Positions 19,319 to 27,546 of a stretch of DNA of 64,000 nt are shown here, one piece after another. The DNA is from Streptomyces sp. RKAG290 (GTDB lineage Bacteria > Actinomycetota > Actinomycetes > Streptomycetales > Streptomycetaceae). The notes beneath the pieces were generated by a model that saw nothing but the letters and a program-made list of their open reading frames with translations, was not told where the DNA came from and made no database searches. Location of the stretch: positions 4,959,894 to 5,023,893 of the forward strand of contig NZ_JAJOZC010000001.1 of NCBI RefSeq assembly GCF_023701695.1. The letters are read 5' to 3'. The translations under genes were made by a program, and so were the position numbers. How positions within the stretch are numbered: the stretch's first letter is position 1; every line of letters begins with the position of its first letter.

Positions 19319-21390
19319 TTACGCCTCGGGCGCCGCCTCCAGCCGGTCGGTGAGGGCTTCCTCCGCCTCCTCCAGCGCTGCCCGCTGTGCCGGGATCGCG
19401 GGGAGCAGCCGGTTCGACATCCGTACCCGGTGCTCGTCCGCCCTCTCGCAGAGGCCGAGTACCGCAGCGCCGAAGCGGGCATGCGACGGCGGGTCCGAGG
19501 GGCCGAGGAGATGGCGCTTCAGACCGGCGCGGGCCGCGGCCAGCGCGTCCTTGCCGGGGTTGCGCACCGATTCGAGGAGGGCGGGGACGTTCTCCGCGTC
19601 CGGCGTCAGGATCGTTGCTGCGCGGACCGTCGGGAACGCGTCGCGGAAGAGTTCCTCGGGCATGTCGCTGGTGTTCGCCACGGCGTACGGCTTCTCGCTC
19701 GCCAGGTAGTCCGTGACCACGCTCGACACGTCGCTGATCAGCAGGTCCGCCTCGTTGAAGCAGGCGTACAGCGCGGGCCGCGGGGTCGTGATGATCAGGT
19801 GCTCGCCCGGGGGAGGGAGGCCCAGTGGGCCGCTTCCCAGGCCGCCGTCGCCGCGGCGACGGCCTCGGCCCGCCCGGCCTCCGGAGTGCTCTGTACCCGC
19901 ATGCGCTCCGCGTCGTCCGCGTCGGCGCGGAACGAGGAGGCGGTGAGCCGGTCCAGCTCCGCGGTCCGCCGGGCCAGCTCGGCGGCGGCCTGCGGTCCGG
20001 GGCGGGGGCCGGTGCGGCCGCGGTTGGCCTCGTGGATCAGCGCCTGGATGCGCGCGTTGGCGGCGCCGGCCAGCGGGTCGACCGAGCCCGTCATCGGGTG
20101 CGGCTTGTAGAGCAGCCGGACCCCGGGGTCGGCGAGCAGCGCCCGGACGATGTTCTCCCCGGCCAGGACGACCGAGGTGTTGCCCGGATTGCCGTCCCAG
20201 CCCTCCCACGTGGGGGCGTAGAGCACGGTCGTGTACGCGCCGGTGGGCGGGCCCGCGTACGGGGTGATCGGGGCCAGCTGGGGGCGGCCGACCTCCACCA
20301 CGTCGTGGTCCTCGATGCCGACGTCGGCCAGCGCGTAGCGCTCGCGCGCCGCCGGCCCGGCGACCCACACCTGGTCGTACGCCTTCGCGTACGGATTGCA
20401 GCTGGAGAGCTTGTCGCTCTCGCCGTGATTGACGAAGGCGTGCTTGATCGACGGTATCCGCAGGATCTGCGAGGTCTTGCCGGAGTTCGCGGGGTGGATC
20501 AGCAGCTTGAGGGCCGACTGCTCCAGGCGGAGCAGCACGGAGACCTTCGGGATGCAGATGACGGGGATGTCCGTCGCACCGATGCGCTGCATCATGAAGC
20601 GCTCGCGCAGCACGATCACCGGACGGCCGCCGAGCCCGGCCAGCGAGTCCAGCCACATGTTGGCCTGGTACGCGGACGAGGTGCCGCCGGAGAAGTACAT
20701 GCCGACGGTCGGCCGGTAGTCGGCGAGCCAGCCGTCGAACCAGTCCAGCACCTCATCGGACGACGCGGGCCGGCGGCGTACCAGGCACCACACCAGCCCG
20801 GCCAGCGAGCCGGCGGCGAGAGCGACCGACAGCGCGATGCCTGCCGCGGCGAACTGGGGCCGGTCACTCGCCGCGGTCACCAGGAGCCCCGCGGTCGCGG
20901 GCAGCCCGAACAGCAGCAGGCGCGGCCCGTGGCGGCGCATCAGCAGCGCCGGGGGCGCCGGGGTGATCCGCAGGGCGGAGGCGTCGACGTTGCGGGTGAG
21001 CAGCGGCAGTGTCCGCGTGCCGCGCACCCGGATCGCCGCCGCGTGCCCGGCGAAGTGGAGCCCGTAGAAGAGGAGCAGGCCGAGGACGAGCGGGAGATAG
21101 ACCCATTCCTGGCGGTGGCCGGTCAGCCGGAGCAGGCCCACGATCAGCAGGAAGTCACAGGTCAGCCGGCGGACCATGACATCGGCCCGGACCTTGGCGA
21201 GCAGCGAGACATGGCCGGGCCGCCAGCGGTGCAGGGCGGCTTCGGCGAAGAGGCCGGCGGTGGTCGCCGTGACGAGCAGCACGAGGTGGGGGACGACGGC
21301 CGCGGCGGCCTGAGCGACGAAGGACACGGCCAGTACGGCGACGGGGAGGAACTTCGCGGCGTACCGCAGGACTGGGGGGAGTGGTTGCAC
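19319..21390 (-). CDS. Membrane CDP-glycerol glycerophosphotransferase-family polymerase (frame broken near 19811)
   Basis: About 690 residues when one base is restored in the five-G run at 19809-19813. Unlike most family members, the first 240 residues contain about six hydrophobic helices, so it is probably anchored in the membrane. The rest matches the CDP-glycerol glycerophosphotransferase fold, with VNHGESDKLSS, VLYAPTWEGWDGN, LYKPHP and, after the frameshift, LISDVSSVVTDYLAS. It would transfer glycerol phosphate or a related unit from a CDP donor onto a lipid-linked wall polymer. The start is GTG at 21390 with GGAG upstream. A perfect palindrome lies 55 nt before it. With the fusion protein at 15838 it makes a pair of polymerase-type enzymes flanking galE. 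Confidence 0.8.
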
Positions 21391-21444
21391 AGGGGGACTC
21401 CAAAGAGCGCGAGCTCTCGCGTGCGCGGTGGGGCCGTGCCGACA

Positions 21445-21462
21445 CGACCGACCGGTCGGTCG
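21445..21462. promoter_or_regulatory. Perfect 18-nt palindrome, candidate operator
   Basis: CGACCGACCGGTCGGTCG reads the same on both strands and lies 55 nt upstream of the GTG start of the minus-strand polymerase. Palindromes of this form are typical sites for dimeric repressors of the TetR kind. No regulator gene is adjacent, so the binding protein is unknown. Confidence 0.45.
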
Positions 21463-21758
21463 ATCCCTGACCGGGCCACCCGATGGGCATGGGGGTTCAG
21501 GGAGCCCACCATATGGAAGTCACTTGGTCCGCTCATGAGACGAACGTGAAGGAAGTGTGAGAATCAAGCACACAGGCGCAACCAAATCCCGGTTCCTGAA
21601 TTCGCAGGAATTGTCACCGAAAGTGCGGATCATGCGGCGCGGAGGCCACGGGTGTCGGTGCCACGCCCGGCGAGGATCCGCGCGTCCCGCGATTCAGTTC
21701 GATGTGCCGCATGTCTGTTTCCCGGCGGCCGCCGGAGCGTGAAAAGCCGCCCCGGCGG

Positions 21759-21884
21759 TTACGGGCGGGGTCCGCTTTTCGTCCGGATGTGTCGGTAACG
21801 GGTTGAGAGGGCTGTTTCATCACAGATGGGACAGCGATTCTCAGTAAGGTCGCCCGATAGGTCGCAGCCGCGACAGACCGCCAT
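21759..21884 (-). CDS. Possible 41-residue zinc-ribbon microprotein
   Basis: An ATG-started frame reads MAVCRGCD, then RCPICDE, then a basic tail, giving a C-x2-C-x10-C-x2-C arrangement like a small zinc ribbon. Third-position GC is lower than in neighbouring genes, and the ribosome binding site (GATGAG) is weak, so it may be chance. It lies antisense to the rfbA promoter region. Confidence 0.25.
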   Translation of the reverse strand: MAVCRGCDLSGDLTENRCPICDETALSTRYRHIRTKSGPRP

Positions 21885-21905
21885 CTCATCGTGGGGGCAG
21901 AAACA

Positions 21906-22975
21906 GTGAAGGCTCTCGTACTTTCCGGTGGGGCAGGCACCCGGCTCAGGCCCATCACCCACACCTCGGCCAAACAGCTGGTCCCGGTGGCGAACAAGCC
22001 GGTGCTGTTCTACGGCCTGGAGGCCATCGCGGAAGCGGGCATCACCGAGGTCGGCATCATCGTGGGCGACACCGAGGAGGAGATCCGCGCGGCGGTCGGC
22101 GACGGCTCCCGGTTCGGCATCGACGTCACCTACATCCCGCAGTCCGAGCCGCTCGGCCTCGCGCACGCGGTCCTGATCGCCCAGCGCTTCCTGGGCGACG
22201 AGGACTTCGTCATGTATCTCGGGGACAACTTCATCATCGGCGGGATCGCCGGCCTGGTCGAGGGGTTCCGTGCCGACCGGCCCGACGCCCAGATCCTGCT
22301 GACCCAGGTGCCCGACCCGACCTCGTTCGGCGTCGCGGAGCTCGACGGGGACGGCAGGGTGGTGGCCCTGGAGGAGAAGCCCAGGGAGCCCAAGAGCGAT
22401 CTGGCACTCGTCGGCGTCTACCTCTTCACCCGGGTCATCCACGAGGCCGTCCGAGCCATCCGCCCGTCCTGGCGCGGCGAACTGGAGATCACCCACGCCA
22501 TCCAGTGGCTGATCGACCAGGAGCGCGACGTCCGGTCCACGATGATCCGCGGGTACTGGAAGGACACCGGCAACGTCACCGACATGCTGGAGGTCAACCG
22601 GACCGTCCTGGAGACCATCGAGCCCTGCACCGAGGGCGCGCACGTCGACGACGAGAGCGAGATCATCGGCCGGGTACGGATCGAGCCGGGCGCCCGGGTC
22701 ACCCGCAGCAGGATCGTCGGCCCCGCCATCATCGGCGCCCGCTCGGTGATCAGCGACGCCTACGTCGGGCCGTTCACCTCGGTCGCCCAGGAGTGCCGGA
22801 TCGAGGACAGCGAGATCGAGTACTCCATCGTCCTGCGGGGCGCCTCCATCGACGGCGTCCGCCGCGTCGAGGCCTCTCTCATCGGCCACGAGGTCGAGGT
22901 GACCCCGCGCCCCGCAGCCCCTCCGCCCACCGTCTCGTCCTCGGCGACCACAGCAAGGTGCAGATCTCCTCATGA
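21906..22975 (+). CDS. rfbA: Glucose-1-phosphate thymidylyltransferase, long form (frame broken near 22905)
   Basis: About 356 residues after restoring one C in the run at 22903-22906. The nucleotidyltransferase domain (about 1-235) has LSGGAGTRLRPIT, the LGDNFI metal site and the VEEKP-type ALEEKP motif. The C-terminal part has hexapeptide repeats of a left-handed beta-helix (IIGRVRIEPGARV and following), which marks the long RmlA group (TIGR01208) found with actinobacterial sugar clusters rather than the short enterobacterial RmlA. It makes dTDP-glucose from dTTP and glucose-1-phosphate. Start is GTG at 21906. The stop overlaps the rfbB ATG (ATGA), so rfbA-B-D are translationally coupled. 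The frame break affects only the last 25 residues. Confidence 0.9.
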
Positions 22976-23958
22976 CGACCCACATCCTGGTGACCGGCGG
23001 GGCCGGCTTCATCGGCTCGCACTACGTCCGTACGCTCCTCGGCCCCGACGGGCCGGGCGATGTCGCCGTCACCGTGCTCGACAAGCTCACCTACGCGGGA
23101 AATCCGGCCAACCTCGACGAGGTCCGTGACCACCCGGGCTTCTCGTTCGTGCAGGGTGACATCTGCGACGCGGAGCTGGTCGGCGGGCTCATGGCCGGGC
23201 ACGACCAGGTGGTGCACTTCGCGGCCGAGTCCCACGTGGACCGCTCCATCGACTCAGGTGCCGCCTTCGTCCGCACCAACGTCGTGGGAACCCACACCCT
23301 CGTCCACGCCGCGCACCTGGCGGGCGTCAGGACCTTTGTGCACGTCTCCACCGACGAGGTCTACGGATCGATCGACGAGGGCTCCTGGACCGAGAGCGAA
23401 CCGCTCGCGCCCAACTCGCCGTACTCCGCCTCCAAGGCCTCCAGCGACCTGATCGCGCTCTCCTACCACCGCACCCACGGCCTCAACGTGCGGGTGACCC
23501 GCTGCTCCAACAACTACGGCCACCACCACTTCCCCGAGAAGGTCATCCCGCTCTTCGTCACCCACCTGCTGGACGGCCGTCCGGTCCCGTTGTACGGCGA
23601 CGGTGCCCACGTCCGCGACTGGCTGCACATCGACGACCACGTCCAGGGCATCGAACTCGTCCGCACCAAGGGCGGCGCGGGCGAGGTCTACAACATCGGC
23701 GGCGGCACCGAGCTCTCCAACAAGGAACTCACCGGGCTGCTCCTGGAGGCGTGCGGCGCCGACTGGGACACCGGCGTCACCCACGTCGAGGACCGCAAGG
23801 GGCACGACCGGCGCTACTCCGTGGACTGCACGAGGATCCGCGAGGAGCTCGGCTACGAGCCCCGCAAGGACTTCCGTACCGGCCTCGCGGAGACCGTGCA
23901 GTGGTACCGCGACCACCGCGCCTGGTGGGAGCCGCTCAAGCAGCGGGCCGCGCTGTGA
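22972..23958 (+). CDS. rfbB: dTDP-glucose 4,6-dehydratase
   Basis: A 328-residue extended short-chain dehydrogenase with TGGAGFIGSHYVR (NAD binding), FAAESHVDRS, STDEVYG with the active-site Asp-Glu pair, YSASKAS (YxxxK) and RCSNNYGHHHFPEK. This set is diagnostic for dTDP-glucose 4,6-dehydratases. It converts dTDP-glucose to dTDP-4-keto-6-deoxyglucose, the branch point for rhamnose and for all dTDP-deoxysugars, so it could also feed the trideoxysugar operon at the right end of the window. It overlaps rfbA by 4 nt and rfbD by 4 nt (GTGA). Confidence 0.95.
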   Translation: MTTHILVTGGAGFIGSHYVRTLLGPDGPGDVAVTVLDKLTYAGNPANLDEVRDHPGFSFVQGDICDAELVGGLMAGHDQVVHFAAESHVDRSIDSGAAFVRTNVVGTHTLVHAAHLAGVRTFVHVSTDEVYGSIDEGSWTESEPLAPNSPYSASKASSDLIALSYHRTHGLNVRVTRCSNNYGHHHFPEKVIPLFVTHLLDGRPVPLYGDGAHVRDWLHIDDHVQGIELVRTKGGAGEVYNIGGGTELSNKELTGLLLEACGADWDTGVTHVEDRKGHDRRYSVDCTRIREELGYEPRKDFRTGLAETVQWYRDHRAWWEPLKQRAAL

Positions 23959-24839
23959 GCCGGGTCTGGCTGGTCACCGGCGCCGCCGGCATGCTCGGAC
24001 AGGACCTCATGGCCGCGCTCGCCCGCGAGGACGTCACCGTCCTCGCGGCGAACCGCACGGTCCTGGACATCGCCGACCCCGCCCGCGTCCGGGAGATGTT
24101 CACCGGCCACCGCCCCGCGGTCGTGGTCAACTGCGCCGCCTGGACCGCCGTCGACGACGCCGAGAGCCAGGAGGAAGCCGCGCTGCGGGTCAACGGCACC
24201 GGACCCGCGGTCCTCGCCGAGGCCTGCCGCGAACACGGCGCCGTCCTGCTCCACGTCTCCACCGACTACGTCTTCGCCGGGGACGGCGGGCAGCCGTACG
24301 GCGAGGACGCCCCCACCGGCCCGCGCAGCGCCTACGGACGCACCAAACTGGCCGGCGAACGCGCCGTCCTGGAGACCCTCCCCGACACCGGCTACGTCGT
24401 GCGCACCGCCTGGCTCTACGGGGCGGGCGGCGGCAACTTCGTCCGGACGATGATCAGGCTGGAGGGCGTCAAGGAGACCCTCGACGTGGTGGACGACCAG
24501 CGCGGGCAGCCCACCTGGACCGTCGACCTGGCCGGCCGGCTGGTCCGGCTCGGACAGGCCGCGCTCGACGGCACCGCGCCGGCGGGCGTCTACCACGCCA
24601 CCAGTGGCGGCGAGACGACCTGGTTCGGCTTCACCCGGGAGATCTTCCGGCTGCTCGGCGCCGACCCGGCCCGGGTCCGCCCGACCACCAGCGGCGCCTT
24701 CGTCCGGCCGGCCCCCCGCCCGGCGTTCAGCGTGCTCGCGCAGAGCCGTTTCGCGGCCGCCGGGATCGAACCCATCCAGGACTGGCGCACGGCACTGGGC
24801 CAGGCGTTCCCGGCGCTGCTCGCCGCGGAACGCCCCTGA
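23955..24839 (+). CDS. rfbD: dTDP-4-dehydrorhamnose reductase
   Basis: A 294-residue RmlD-family reductase. The start WLVTGAAGMLGQDL is the nucleotide-binding loop; NCAAWTAVDDAE, STDYVFAGD and YGRTKLAGE (YxxxK) are family hallmarks. It reduces dTDP-4-keto-L-rhamnose to dTDP-L-rhamnose with NAD(P)H. Start is GTG at 23955, overlapping the rfbB stop. The gene ends exactly against the convergent rfbC gene: the two stop codons abut as TGATCA with no nucleotide between. Confidence 0.93.
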   Translation: MSRVWLVTGAAGMLGQDLMAALAREDVTVLAANRTVLDIADPARVREMFTGHRPAVVVNCAAWTAVDDAESQEEAALRVNGTGPAVLAEACREHGAVLLHVSTDYVFAGDGGQPYGEDAPTGPRSAYGRTKLAGERAVLETLPDTGYVVRTAWLYGAGGGNFVRTMIRLEGVKETLDVVDDQRGQPTWTVDLAGRLVRLGQAALDGTAPAGVYHATSGGETTWFGFTREIFRLLGADPARVRPTTSGAFVRPAPRPAFSVLAQSRFAAAGIEPIQDWRTALGQAFPALLAAERP

Positions 24840-25493
24840 TCACCTGCCGGCCGGACTGAGGGGCCGGCCGCCCGTCAGCACCCCCGGGGCCGGCGGACCG
24901 GCCGCCCGCAGCCGCGCGTAGTACGCCTCGCACTGGGCGTACGAGGGAAGCAGCCCCTGCTCCTCGGCCTCGGCCAGCGAAGGGGCGGCGGAGTCCTTCC
25001 CGGACAGCAGCGGGGCGATGTCGCGCGGCCACTCGATGGCCAGCTCGGCGTCGAGCGGGTCGATGCCGTGCTCACGTCCCGGGTTGTAACCCTCGGAGCA
25101 GAGATAGAGGACGGACGCGTCGTCCGTCAGCGCCATGAAGGCGTGGCCGAGCCCCTCCGCGAGATAGACCGCCCGGTGATCCGTGTCGTCGAGGCGGACG
25201 CTCTCCCACCGCTTGTACGTGGGTGAGCCGGCCCGGATGTCCACGATCACGTCGAGCACCGCGCCGCGCACACACTTCACGTACTTCGCCTGGCCCGGCG
25301 GCACGTCGGCGAAGTGGATCCCGCGCAGCGTGCCCCGGCGGGAGCTGGAGAAATTGGCCTGGGCCAGCCCGAGCGAATGCCCGGCCGCCGCACCGAGATC
25401 CGAGGCCCTGAACCACTCGTGGAAGCTGCCGCGGCCGTCCGGGATGACCTCGGGCTCCTGCACCCAGGCCCCTGGGATGGAGAGCTGGCGCAT
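24840..25493 (-). CDS. rfbC: dTDP-4-dehydrorhamnose 3,5-epimerase
   Basis: A 217-residue cupin of the RmlC family: MRQLSIPGAWVQEPEV start, DGRGSFHEWFR, the QANFSSSRRGTLRGIHF active-site stretch with the catalytic histidine, and the RLDDTDHRAVYLAEGLGHAF segment. It epimerises dTDP-4-keto-6-deoxyglucose at C3 and C5 to the L-rhamno form, completing the rfbA-B-C-D pathway. It is on the opposite strand to rfbABD and diverges from proB, so it has its own promoter. A second enzyme of this type starts at 63954 in the trideoxysugar region. Confidence 0.93.
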   Translation of the reverse strand: MRQLSIPGAWVQEPEVIPDGRGSFHEWFRASDLGAAAGHSLGLAQANFSSSRRGTLRGIHFADVPPGQAKYVKCVRGAVLDVIVDIRAGSPTYKRWESVRLDDTDHRAVYLAEGLGHAFMALTDDASVLYLCSEGYNPGREHGIDPLDAELAIEWPRDIAPLLSGKDSAAPSLAEAEEQGLLPSYAQCEAYYARLRAAGPPAPGVLTGGRPLSPAGR

Positions 25494-25694
25494 GCGATCA
25501 CGTCCTGTTCCTGAAGTTCCGCCGAGTCCTGTCGCCGTGGTGCCGACGACTCCGTCAACGAGTCGCGGGGCGGAACGGATACGGAACGGTACGGATCAGG
25601 ACGAAACGGGGTCCACGGTACGGAACGCGAAGGCGCCGTTTTCCGCGCTCGCGTAGATTGCGGAGTCCAGCGAGGCGAACCACGGGGGATACGC
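25494..25694. promoter_or_regulatory. Divergent rfbC/proB control region with iterated motif
   Basis: A possible -10 TAGATT (25654-25659) lies 35 nt before the proB start. Upstream, a stretch of about 60 nt (25570-25630) repeats variants of ACGGTACGGA and TACGGAAC several times. No clear -35 is seen, and any regulator is unknown. Confidence 0.4.
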
Positions 25695-26822
25695 GTGTCA
25701 GGGGCAAGGCAGGGCGTCACGGAGGCCCGCAGGATCGTGGTCAAGGTCGGTTCCTCCTCCCTCACCACCGCATCCGGCGGCCTCGACGCGGACCGTGTCG
25801 ACGCGCTCGTCGACGTGCTCGCCAAGGTGCGCGGCGGCGGTGAGCGCGAGGTCGTACTCGTCTCCAGCGGCGCCATCGCGGCCGGGCTCGCCCCGCTCGG
25901 ACTGCACCGCAGACCCAAGGACCTGGCCAGGCAGCAGGCCGCTGCCAGCGTCGGCCAGGGACTGCTCGTCGCCCGCTACACCGCCTCCTTCGCCCGCTAC
26001 GGCGTACGCGTCGGCCAGGTCCTGCTCACCAGCAACGACACCAGCCGCCGCGCCCACTACCGCAACGCCTACCGCACCCTGGACCAGCTCCTGGACATGG
26101 GTGCGCTGCCGATCGTCAACGAGAACGACACCGTCGCCACCGACGAGATCCGGTTCGGCGACAACGACCGGCTCGCCGCGCTCGTCGCCCACCTGGTCCG
26201 CGCCGATCTGCTGATCCTGCTCTCGGACGTGGACGGCCTCTACGACGGCGACCCGAGCATCCCGGGCACCACCCGCATCGCCGAGATCACCGGCCCCGCG
26301 GACCTGGCCGGGGTCAGCATCGGCAGCGCGGGCAAGGCGGGTGTCGGGACCGGTGGCATGGTCACCAAGGTCGAGGCCGCCCGGATCGCCACGGCCGCCG
26401 GCGTCCCGGTCGTCCTGACCTCCGCCAGCCACGCGGCGGACGCACTGGCCGGCCGTGACACCGGCACGTACTTCCACCGCACCGGACGCCGCTCCGCCGA
26501 CCGGCTGCTGTGGCTCGCCCACGCCTCCACCCCGCAGGGCTCACTGACTCTGGACGACGGAGCCGTAGCTGCGGTCGTCGAGCGCCACAGCTCGCTGCTG
26601 CCGGCCGGGATCGCCGCGGTCGAGGGCGAGTTCGCCGCGGGTGACCCGGTGGAACTGCGTGATCTGCGGGGCCGGCCGGTGGCCCGAGGGCTCGTCAACT
26701 TCGACGCAAAGGAGATCCCGCAGCTCCTCGGCCGCTCCACCCGCGACCTGGCACGCGAACTGGGCCCCGCCTACGAGCGCGAGGTCGTACACAGGGACGA
26801 TCTCGTCGTCCTGCACACCTGA
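25695..26822 (+). CDS. proB: Glutamate 5-kinase
   Basis: A 375-residue glutamate 5-kinase. The amino acid kinase domain (about 12-265) shows VVKVGSSSLT, VSSGAIAAG, VNENDTVATDEIRFGDNDRLAA and GTGGMVTKVEAA. A C-terminal PUA domain (about 285-370) is present, as in enterobacterial ProB. It phosphorylates glutamate in the first step of proline synthesis and is usually feedback-inhibited by proline. Start GTG 25695. proA follows after one small gene, so the proline pathway enzymes are close but not overlapping. Confidence 0.95.
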   Translation: MSGARQGVTEARRIVVKVGSSSLTTASGGLDADRVDALVDVLAKVRGGGEREVVLVSSGAIAAGLAPLGLHRRPKDLARQQAAASVGQGLLVARYTASFARYGVRVGQVLLTSNDTSRRAHYRNAYRTLDQLLDMGALPIVNENDTVATDEIRFGDNDRLAALVAHLVRADLLILLSDVDGLYDGDPSIPGTTRIAEITGPADLAGVSIGSAGKAGVGTGGMVTKVEAARIATAAGVPVVLTSASHAADALAGRDTGTYFHRTGRRSADRLLWLAHASTPQGSLTLDDGAVAAVVERHSSLLPAGIAAVEGEFAAGDPVELRDLRGRPVARGLVNFDAKEIPQLLGRSTRDLARELGPAYEREVVHRDDLVVLHT

Positions 26823-26966
26823 CAGACTTCCGAAACGGCTGAAAGTCCGGCCTTCGGGCAGAGACCTTCATGAAAACCGCCCCAAGCCGGGCCGCGGACT
26901 GGTCCACTTTGTAGCAGGGACACTGCGGGGTACACAGCACAGCAACACATTCACAGGAGGCCGCCG

Positions 26967-27467
26967 GTGAGACGAGCGCGCCCGGGGGCGCCGCCCCGAG
27001 GATCGGGTGGCCGCGCCCTGACCAGCGTCGGAGCAGGTGCCGATTTCGGCGGGAGCGGCTCCGCGGACCGGAGGGACGAGCGGACCGCCGGGCCGGAAAC
27101 GACCGTGGTGAGCCAGGAGCGCACCCAGTCGAAGCTGTGGCACATCACGCTCTGTGTCTCAGGTGCCGAGATTCCGCTGAAGGAGGTCAGACGCGGTCTC
27201 GAACAGCTCGCGCACGACCACCCCTTCCTGCTGACCAGCCGGTACGCCAACGACCACGCGGAGATCCGCTACTGGGAAGAGGCCCGCGACCTGCACGACG
27301 CGGCAGCGGTCGCCCTGCGCCTGTGGGGCGAGCACCGGTCCAGCGCGGGCCTGCCGCCGTGGGAGATCGTCGGCCTGGAGGTCATCGACCGCGAGACGTA
27401 CCACCAGCGCATCGCCGAGGGGTACGGACCGCCCCCGGCGGCCCCGGTCGGCGTGCACCCGTACTGA
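26967..27467 (+). CDS. Conserved actinobacterial hypothetical protein
   Basis: I do not recognise a characterised family; similar proteins occur in the same place between proB and proA in Streptomyces. The conserved part starts around SQERTQSKLWHITL and continues with LEQLAHDHPFLLTSRYANDHAEIRYWEEARDL, a compact alpha/beta pattern of about 115 residues with no membrane segment. Two starts are possible. GTG at 26967 has AGGAGG 6 nt upstream but adds 47 Arg/Gly-rich residues; GTG at 27108 begins exactly at the conserved region but has a weak ribosome binding site. Location suggests a link with proline metabolism, but nothing in the sequence supports a reaction. Confidence 0.75.
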   Translation: MRRARPGAPPRGSGGRALTSVGAGADFGGSGSADRRDERTAGPETTVVSQERTQSKLWHITLCVSGAEIPLKEVRRGLEQLAHDHPFLLTSRYANDHAEIRYWEEARDLHDAAAVALRLWGEHRSSAGLPPWEIVGLEVIDRETYHQRIAEGYGPPPAAPVGVHPY

Positions 27468-27546
27468 CCCGGCTGCCGCCGCGGCGGCTGTCTCGCATCA
27501 CGGGATACGTGACGGATGCCCGCAGTGTGCGCACTACTCTGCGGGC

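Larger units (their letters stand above)
21391..21905. other. Divergent intergenic region upstream of the polymerase gene and rfbA
   Basis: This gap of about 515 nt is less GC-biased than the flanking genes. It holds a perfect 18-nt palindrome (21445-21462), a possible 41-codon minus-strand ORF (21759-21884), a possible -10 TAAGGT (21845-21850) and a small GTCGC/GCGAC hairpin just ahead of the rfbA start. I see no tRNA or other RNA gene in it. Confidence 0.5.

Noticed and set aside
15838..19482. Full 1214-codon reading of the minus-strand glycosyltransferase frame
   Set aside because: The part beyond 18069 runs antisense to galE and has no domain; the GT2 domain starts exactly at the ATG at 18069.
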